Shown in pieces: positions 56,712 through 64,000 of a DNA stretch of 64,000 nt. The notes under the pieces are model-generated. The model was not told where the DNA came from and made no database searches. It saw nothing but the letters and a program-made list of their open reading frames with translations. This stretch comes from Undaria pinnatifida (taxonomy: Eukaryota; Sar; Phaeophyceae; Laminariales; Alariaceae), in contig JABAKD010000029.1 in NCBI GenBank assembly GCA_012845835.1, forward strand, positions 14,921,453 through 14,985,452, read 5' to 3'. The translations under genes were made by a program, and so were the position numbers. Numbering within the stretch: position 1 is the first letter of the stretch; each line of letters begins with the position of its first letter.

Positions 56712-57689
56712 ACTCGCGTCGTGACTGCGGAGGGTTCGAGCGTTCGAAACTGCCGGAGTAGTACTGCGCGGCTGAAAAATGGTTAGTTTATTTTACGGCG
56801 ACGACTGGTGTAATGTAAATGCTTCTTCCCTTCACCCTCCTTCCTCCATTCCGTTGGCAGGGTGCCATGGCCGGGGGGGGCGAGGCGCGTGGACTTGGCT
56901 TGGTTTCTCGCGGCAGCTCTCCTCTGGCTTGTACGTACCATTCCTGCCTCTTACCCACCGACGACGACGATGATGACGATAATGATGACGATGGTGTCCT
57001 CACACTACAGCAGTAGCTCATTTTCGTGAAATCTAGTCTAGCCTGCGGTTAAAAAAGACAAGGTTGGAAAATCATCCCGATGGAAGAAAATAAAAAACAC
57101 AACGTACTGCGTGCACCGAAGTGCCAATACTCCAGGGAATGGTGCTTACGCGCTGCGGTATACCATTCCCTGTCACTTGCGAAACGAATGTAACTAGGCA
57201 TCTAAGATGTTGGGCTTCGGGCGTACCATGCCTGCCTGCGCACGCTGCTATTACCGCATACCGCATGGTGCCACACCTCCGGGATGAGCTTCCGAGATAA
57301 TTTTATCCGAGACAAGGGGGAACGCAATGCCTGTCTCGTTGAAATCCTTCCATAGACACGTCGCTCGGCGTTTTCACCCTCTTCCCGTCGACACGTGGTA
57401 CGATAGAGGTTTTTAAAGGTATACCGCTTTTTGGCCAAACTACTTTGTGAATGACTGGCCACCTCAACCCAAAATCGTGGGAAGGTTACTCATTGTTCAT
57501 TCTTGTTTCGCAAATGTAACCTTTGGAAGGTATACCTAGGCGATGGGTTTTGTCGATCACAATGGTCGCACTTGCAGTTTCCTCCAAACGAGTTTTTGCC
57601 TTGGAGGAGTATAGAGGTCCTTAGGTGACGAAACGGAGAAGATATTCAGAAAATAAAAATAAAGGAGTGTGCACTTCTACTGCCGTAAG

Positions 57690-57885
57690 AGTGGTCCCTC
57701 TAGTACTAAAATACTAGTAGTATTACTGCAGTATTGGTACAACAGCTGTAGTATTGGTACTACCGTATTATTAATAGCACTACAGTATTAGTACTACAGT
57801 GTTAGTACTACAGTATTAGAGTATTAGTACTACAGTCTTAGTACTACAACTTTTCTACGGTGTTAGTACTACAGTATTAGTACTG
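57690..57885. repeat. AGTATTAGTACTACAG minisatellite
   Basis: About twelve copies of a 15-16 bp unit built on agtattagtactac. The unit is itself partly palindromic (agtact). Confidence 0.9.
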
Positions 57886-57914
57886 GAGGGGTTGCACGTT
57901 TTCGGCCATATGGT

Positions 57915-58012
57915 GTTTTTGATGATGTTTCTGATGATGTTTCTGGTGATGTTGCTGATGATGTTACCGATGATGTTACTGATGTTTCTGATTATGTACT
58001 GATGATGTGATT
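57915..58012. repeat. TGATGATGTTTC-type minisatellite
   Basis: About eight 12-bp units of the form tgatgatgttnc. Confidence 0.85.
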
Positions 58013-58177
58013 GGTTGAGCTCCTCAAGTGCGGTACTATCGTACTAGCTGTTGGTGTGATAATTTTACGATGAAGTTTGTTTTATTAGTATTATTAGTAT
58101 GGTATACTAATAAGCACTAGCGCTAAGGAACGTTGGTCGGGCTACGCAAACGTATGTCTTCGAAGTTATGTTTCGGG

Positions 58178-58251
58178 TGGTGATGGTGATGGTGATGGTG
58201 ATGGGTGATGGTGATGGTGATGGTGATGGTGATGGTGATGGTGATGGTGAG
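58178..58251. repeat. (GGTGAT)n microsatellite
   Basis: Twelve or so hexamer copies with one interruption near 58206. Confidence 0.95.
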
Positions 58252-59370
58252 ATATTAGAGCTCCTCGTGTTAGGAGCTCAGAAAATTCTTAGAATCTGCT
58301 GCACCCCTGGGGTGAGATGACTCCGTAGCATGCGTCCGTTGTCGAGAAAATCGGCTTCGAAGTTCGTCCGAAGCGTTGGGGGGGTGTGGTGTCCTCCGTG
58401 TATGCGCTAGCGAACAACCGGCGAGAGGGTACAGCTTTCGATTATATCGCGTTGTTACTGTCATCTTCTTACGTACGAGGTTTTATAAGCCGGCGCGCAT
58501 CATGAGTTGTTGAGTTTGTGAATCCAATAGACCTGCGGATGGGGTTCCATTCCTTGACGTTTGCGTTCGTTTTCGCGTTGTTTCTGGTACCTTCTACCTG
58601 GTAGTTGTGTTGAGCTGGCGCTCCTTTCCTCTGAATTTCGGTGTGAAAAACATGCTTATATTTTTTTACTCTTGCATCTTGACCCGCGGCTGATAACTCG
58701 CAGCTGCGGTTTCTGGCGAGGCGGACGAAGACAATCACCAATGTGGTGATTCTTATGGTAGCGTGTTTCGGTTTTCTTGGCTACACGCACCTTCGGGCAC
58801 TCAGGCGGGGCTCCAATTCCCAGTTCCACGTGGTGCGTATCCGAGCAGGGTCGAATACCTGGTTGTTTTTTCGCAGAGAGGGTGGGAGATACTCTACAGG
58901 GAGGTTGGCAGGTGCGACTAACGCCTTTTTTTGGTGGTGTGCGTCCGATCATTAAAACACTCCCTCTTTGTCGCCTGACCGAGTTGTTCTAGTTAGCCCC
59001 CCTTGCCTCACCAGCCATGGCCAGAGGGCTACAGAAGGGGAGGGAGATACCCCCAATTTCGTTCCGAGCAGCGTGACAAACAAATCGATGACGGCCAGTA
59101 GAGCACCAAAGCAGCAGGGTAGCCGCCGGCGCGGGTGGTCCTGGGCCGCCGGAATTGTAGCCCTAGAACTGTCCCACAGCAAGGGGGTAAGAGAAACAAC
59201 AATGTTTTCGCAATGTATGACAACAATGTAGTAAGGCTAGAAGTGTTGGGGGTGTTCCTATTAGGAGTAGGAACAACGCTCCGTCTCGAAAGGAATGCAC
59301 GGTCAACGGTCGAATGAATGAGGCAAGCAAAAATGAGTATCCCCCCCCATACCGTATGCTTAGTCCCATT
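58252..59370. other. Interval without a supported gene
   Basis: Short frames on both strands only. The stretch 58995-59150 on the plus strand is purine-rich and may be a further diverged unit of the repeat that follows. Nothing else is recognised. Confidence 0.35.
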
Positions 59371-59940
59371 GCCCTTCTCGCCCCTGTCGTGTCGTCCCTC
59401 CAAAGACGCTTGCCCCCTTGCCTTGCTTGCCGTTGCCCTTCTCTGGCGTTTCATGTAGCCTCTGGAGAGGCTCTTGCTCCCGATACCGTACCCGGCCCTT
59501 CTCTCACGAGCCGCGTGGCCCCTTGGAAGGCTTTTTCCCCCTACCGCGGCGTCGTCTTTTATTATCGTACCGTCTCTCAAAAGGTTCTTCCTCCTCCTCC
59601 CGCAGCTTTGGTCCAATCACCCTTCTTTCGCGTATCGTGCTGTCTTTCAGAAGGCTCTTGCCCCCCTTGCCTCGTTTTGCCGTTGCCCTTCTATTGCGTA
59701 TCGCGTCGTCTCTTATGAGGCTTGGCGTACATTCTTCGTCGCGGGTGTCAACTCGCACTGACTGCTCGCCCAGTGGTTATCTTGTACCAGGTATCTATTA
59801 GCGAAACAGCACTATTAATAGTGGTCATGGGGTAGCTCTAGCTATTTCGTTTTGATGTATCTCTGTCACACCATCTTGCCTCGCCTGTCGTTGCCCTCCT
59901 TTCACGTATCGTGTTTCGTACCGTCCCTCGAAAGGCGTGG
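59371..59940. repeat. Degenerate ~60-bp tandem repeat (GCCCTTCT...AAAGGCTCTTGCCCC)
   Basis: About six units to 59720 and one separate copy at 59876-59940. Each contains ccttgcctygyttgccgttg, then cccttctytcgcgtatcgtg, then tcgtcyctcnnaaggctctt. Open frames of 95-195 codons on both strands follow from the repeat and are not called. Confidence 0.7.
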
Positions 59941-60337
59941 CTTACCTTGTCAGTGTTGGGTATCTACTTGCGCTTCAGTGGCGTGGTCGGGTCTGGGCTA
60001 TCTTGGACAGCTTTCACCATCGCTCACGCCTCCTTACTAGCAATGGTGAGCGCACCTTGGTCACGCTTGTTTGCCGTTGCCACATTTGAGGTTCCAGAGG
60101 GAAAAGGTGCCGAGAAGAGGTGACCATTGCGGCATCGACCGCACGAAAATAGGCGGGACCGCTGGAGTAGGACATGTGTCCGAATTGCAATGATGCAAGG
60201 AGACATGCGACACACGTACAGCATGATGATGCTATTTATATCACTGCTGTACTCTGGTCCTACCAGCTTGAGAACATGGCAATGCTGGTTGTTTTCGGTC
60301 GCTATACATGGATTTCATCCCTTTGGGCTACACACAT

Positions 60338-60445
60338 GAACACCACCCATGCATGAACACCATGCATGAACACCATGCATGAACACCATCCATGCTTAAG
60401 ACCATTCATGAAGACCATCCATGCTTGAAGACCATTCATGAAGAC
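60338..60445. repeat. CATGAACACCATGCATGAACACC minisatellite
   Basis: Five to six units of 14-17 bp of the form catgaacaccatgcatgaag. The unit contains the palindrome catgcatg. Confidence 0.85.
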
Positions 60446-61100
60446 GGCTACGGCACGACTGCGATTTTATGAAGTGTCAAGTGTGAGCGTGCAGTAGCAC
60501 AAATTTCACCATGCTGCCATACGCAAATGTCGTGCACCTCTTGGCATGGTAGCCCGGAAAACGCCCCCCACCCCAGCGCTGGGTTGCTACATTGAATGGC
60601 CGATGCAAAAACCGGCAGTTTGTAATGGACAAGCTTTTGTTTCTGAAGTCCCAACAGGATTGATAGCAATGGTGACCACGAGACGCGCAGGTAGCAGGTT
60701 GCTTCACGCTGAGACGTGTGCCGATACGGCATTTTATCCCCGTGTCTTCGTGTTTATGTGTACGTATAAACACTGCGTTTTTTTTTTTTGCACAGTTGCA
60801 TTATCTTCTCCGAGCCTTACATACGAGAGCATGCTCGTTTTAGTGCGGAGAGTTTCGCGACGGCTGTCCATCAAGAGACAAGCGTGCCGTCATTCGACTT
60901 TCTTTGATGCCACCCGCCACCCCGCAAGCCTCCGCAAGAACGCCCGCCACCTCCTTGAAACTGAAACTGCCTGTATTTTTACTGGTTTATTTTACCTCGG
61001 TTCCTTGGCTCTGACAGGGGGTGTTCTACCTGTGCTGCTGTCTCTTAGATCCCGGGCGAGAGCAGCTTGTTGCAGACAACCTCGAGCCGTTCGCGAAAGG
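60446..61100. other. Interval without a supported gene
   Basis: A plus-strand frame (60546-61220) is open for 224 codons but shows no family motif and runs into the repeat family that follows. I do not call it. Confidence 0.35.
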
Positions 61101-63830
61101 GGGCGTGAGCGCAAAGGGCACCATCGCTACTGGTGTACAGATGCCGTCCGAGCGACACGGCCAACAACAATCCGCGATGAAGCGACTCGGACACTGCCGC
61201 ATCTGCAGGTGAAGGAATAGTGCAGCTGCCGCTGTTACAGTAAGTCGTTTGGGGGGCATTTATATCGACGGAAATCGCCCTTGGTAGCATTGTCCTGTTA
61301 ACCCTGGCAGCACCTACGAGCCGCCTTTACCGCAATCTGGAAAATTGTATAGGATAAAGCATGGAAATCGGGGAGTTTGGTTTGGCCCACGTGTGCTTCC
61401 AGTATTATGAGAGGGAAAATATCAAAAACTGCCCCAAAAATTACTTTAGACCCTAGCCATAACCCTTAACCCCAACCTCAACCCTACCTGTAAAGCTATG
61501 TCCGGAAAAAACCCGACATTTTTTTTTCCCCGAAAATTTGGTCGACCGCATCAAAACTCGTATATCAAAATATTCCCCGATTTCGATACTCTTAGTCCCA
61601 GATGATAACCTAGACGTCTCGTAGAGGCTACTGACACCCCTGGGACAGGGCGCATCAAAACTCGTATATCAAAATATTCCCCGATTTCCATACTCTTAAT
61701 CCTAGATGATAACCTAGACGTCTCGTAAAGGCTACTGACACCCCTGGGACAGGGGATTCACATATTATACTAGTATATTAATAGAGTAATACATGTGTAT
61801 AAACGCGCGGCCGGAATATCACGCAGCTGCCAAGACGAGTATCGACCATTAAATTGGTCGAGCTCACAGCCGACGCACCGGTATTCGAAACATATTTTTG
61901 TAAATACAAATACACGAGAAGTGCGATGCTATCGGGGGTCCAGGAAGCGTGTGCAGCAGCACGAGTTTGAGGATGCTGTGCGCGTGTCGTCGCGTCATTG
62001 TGGTTCGGGCACGCCCCCTGCCCAGCAAGCCGGCTGCTTGGTGTGGCAGATTATGTTCTCGTCACATTTTTTTTTTTTGCATGTTTTCCGCTTGAAGTCC
62101 CGAAGGGGTTATTTGATCCTCGCGCAACAGGTCATTTTGTAACTGTCGTTAGGTCGTGTGCGTTGGTGTACGGCGGATGTTTCGGGAACTCGAAAGAGGT
62201 CCCTGTTTTATGGTGCCGTCATAGTTGGAAGTTGTCGATCCGGGATGAAGCGATCCCGGACACTGCCACATCTGTAGACGGACGCGGGAATATCGATTAT
62301 GCTGATGCGCTCACGCTCTCACATTAGCTCAATTCGCTGAAATCTTGCTCGACTAGTCACAAGCAAACTAAAAACGTTCCGATGAAAGAAAAGACACGTA
62401 CAACATAACACATGCACCGCAGTACCTGTACGCGAAGGGATGTCGGAATATTGCGCTTGAATAGGTTCTCTACGTGTGTTAAAGCTTATTGGTTGAGGTT
62501 CCACCGCATTATCAAGTTGCGCCGCATTTCTTTGTGTAACGTATCTACGGCGGTACGGATTGCGGCATACATCCCGTGTCACTAGCAAAAACAATAATCC
62601 CACGAGATTGTTCATGGCACTGACAAGTACCAGGTAGTGTAGCTGTCGCTAAGAAGTCGTGCACCAGGGCATTCGTCACTGCCACCAAGCGGTGTGCGTT
62701 GGCATACCGCGGACGCTTCCGGAAAGATGAAGAGGGCCCAGTTGCTTTTTGGCGCCGTCAAGATTTGGTGCCGTAAAAAACACTAGAAATTCACATAACG
62801 TTTCCGAATACGCCAGCTGGGGGTTCGACCGGTTGCATGGTGTCGATACCTCAGCTTTGCAAGCTGCGTGATACGTTTGTATGTTCGTCACTGTCTTTTT
62901 GCTTCTGTGCGTTGGTGTACGGCGGACGCTTGAGGCGACTCCAGGGGGATCCCTACTATTGGGGCGCCGCGGCGTTGATAAATTATTGATCCGCGATGAA
63001 GCGATCCAGACACTGCCCGAAACATGTGCAGGCGAGGGGGTAGCATTATCGCGCCCGGTGGAGTGATCCCACGCTCTCATTTGTGCTTCAAGAGGGGGGC
63101 TAATGTTGAGGGCCATCATAGTAATCGGGGCCCACGATGTACACAAAAGGCGATATATTCCCTGTTTTTTGCTAACCATATTTGGTCCTGATTACTAGGA
63201 TCCCCCGTCATATTTTTTGCATTTCGTATAGTATAGTGCAGTGTGGGGAGGCATTGCATGTTCAAGTGAGTACACGGAGGGAAGGATAATTGGCTGGGTG
63301 AAAGTGATGGTGTTCGGCGCATGGTGCTAGCTTTGTTGCGTTTGGTATCTGGTATGAATTATGCGCTGCGAATTTTCGGAAGGCTAACAAATACCTAGTG
63401 GTTCCCTCTCCTTTTAATATCAGTACCTCTATTTAAGAAGATCAATTTTTGGTGCGCTAGGAACTCGCGCAGGAAGATGTTTGTGGTTGCCGTTGTGTTT
63501 TGTGCGCTGGTGCACGGCGGACGCTTCAGCAACTAGAAAGGGGTCCCCAATTTTTGGCGTCGTCAAAATAAGTAATTCTCGCAAAATTATTACGAGTGCG
63601 TCAACTGTGACCTCGACCGGTTAAGTGGTGGATAACCAGCTTCGCAAGCTGCGTGATATGTTTGTCACGGCCGTGAAGTTGTGTCCGTTGATGTACGGTG
63701 GATGCTTCACGCAACCTTGAAAGGGATTCTTGGCGTCGTGAAAATTTGAAATTCTTGATCCATGATGAGGCGATTCGGCCACTGCTCAAATTGCAGGCGA
63801 GCGGGCAATGTACCACCCCACGAGACACAG
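61100..63830. repeat. Degenerate dispersed repeat family, five or more partial copies
   Basis: Recurring blocks in the same order are: agctttgcaagctgcgtgat; then gtgcgttggtgtacggcgga plus cgctt; then a gggnncc block before ttggcgccgtcaagatttg; then ttgatccgcgatgaagcgat; then ccggacactgccacat plus ctgcaggcg. Copies or partial copies lie near 61125-61215, 62145-62295, 62680-62780, 62840-63040, 63490-63590 and 63595-63810, and a fragment at 18600-18690. No conserved reading frame was found. Confidence 0.7.
61548..61756. repeat. 104-bp tandem duplication
   Basis: Two adjacent, nearly identical copies (61548-61651 and 61652-61756), starting gcatcaaaactcgtatatca and ending acccctgggacagg. The duplication is recent, with only a few differences. 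Confidence 0.95.
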
Positions 63831-64000
63831 ACCCGCGAGGCCCACAAGGATCAAGCTAAAGTAGTGTAGGAAGTAGCGTGGGACAAGCGCTACGGTAGAG
63901 GTAGAAAGTTTTGGTCAAAATATGTTTTGAATGACGGGGTGGGCTTCTTAACCCGCCTAATCCCAAAATCGTAGGAATGCCATCCTTGTTGCGCAACGTG
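63831..64000. other. Right edge of window, nothing supported
   Basis: No gene is seen. The phrase cccaaaatcgtrgga shared with about 57465-57482 suggests another repeat. Confidence 0.4.

Noticed and set aside
59029..59616. 195-codon minus-strand frame and overlapping plus frames
   Set aside because: They are produced by the degenerate 60-bp tandem repeat.
57690..60445. CRISPR-like array
   Set aside because: The repeats are contiguous microsatellites without unique spacers, in a eukaryotic genome.

Overview
This window is eukaryotic nuclear DNA. Protein-coding genes are split by spliceosomal introns of 0.27 to 5.3 kb, most of the sequence is non-coding, and it is full of transposon remnants, inverted-repeat elements and tandem repeats. 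My best guess is a stramenopile alga, possibly a brown alga. This rests on general style only (long introns, roughly balanced base composition, CAG/CTG microsatellites, decayed copia and Harbinger-like elements). No rRNA, organelle gene or taxon-specific marker settles it.

Three genes can be assembled completely by eye. (1) A serine/arginine-rich splicing factor of the SRSF1/SR30 type lies on the minus strand at 29728..20501. It has seven coding exons in consistent phase and encodes 221 aa: RRM1, a pseudo-RRM2 with SWQDLKD, and an RS tail. (2) A mitochondrial CBS-pair protein (CBSX3-like) lies on the minus strand at 50336..42839. It has five coding exons and encodes 213 aa. (3) An intronless 514-aa homologue of SPRING (UPF0454/C12orf49) lies on the plus strand at 38491..40035. 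A fourth, cysteine-rich gene on the minus strand (33462..31481) is partly resolved; I do not recognise it. Short coding-like fragments occur at 50914-51181, 52532-52684 and 56340-56711.

Layout. 1-1270: C-rich low-complexity tract abutting the 3' end of a LINE fragment (1271-1751, minus). 2640-3180: pyrimidine tract plus a dispersed repeat. About 3640-9350: decayed Ty1/copia retrotransposon. 9.35-11.7 kb: no supported gene. 11.8-17.9 kb: a run of unrelated tandem arrays, one of which carries a TRIM-like insertion. 17.9-18.2 kb: degenerate copy of the SR gene's last exon. 20.5-29.7 kb: SR gene, whose first intron holds two PIF/Harbinger-like elements. 31.5-33.5 kb: cysteine-rich gene. 33.84-35.47 kb: interlaced fold-back element. 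35.5-36.4 kb: Harbinger-like MITE. 38.5-40.0 kb: SPRING homologue. 42.8-50.3 kb: CBS gene, with two more Harbinger-like elements in its first intron. 55.1-55.9 kb: TA-flanked inverted-repeat element. 57.7-64 kb: microsatellites and degenerate repeat families.

The genes do not form a pathway. They are separate housekeeping functions (splicing, mitochondrial redox regulation, Golgi/lipid control) in repeat-rich DNA. The noteworthy material is the SPRING homologue, the partial exon duplications around the SR gene, the interlaced palindrome, and the Harbinger-like family inside introns.
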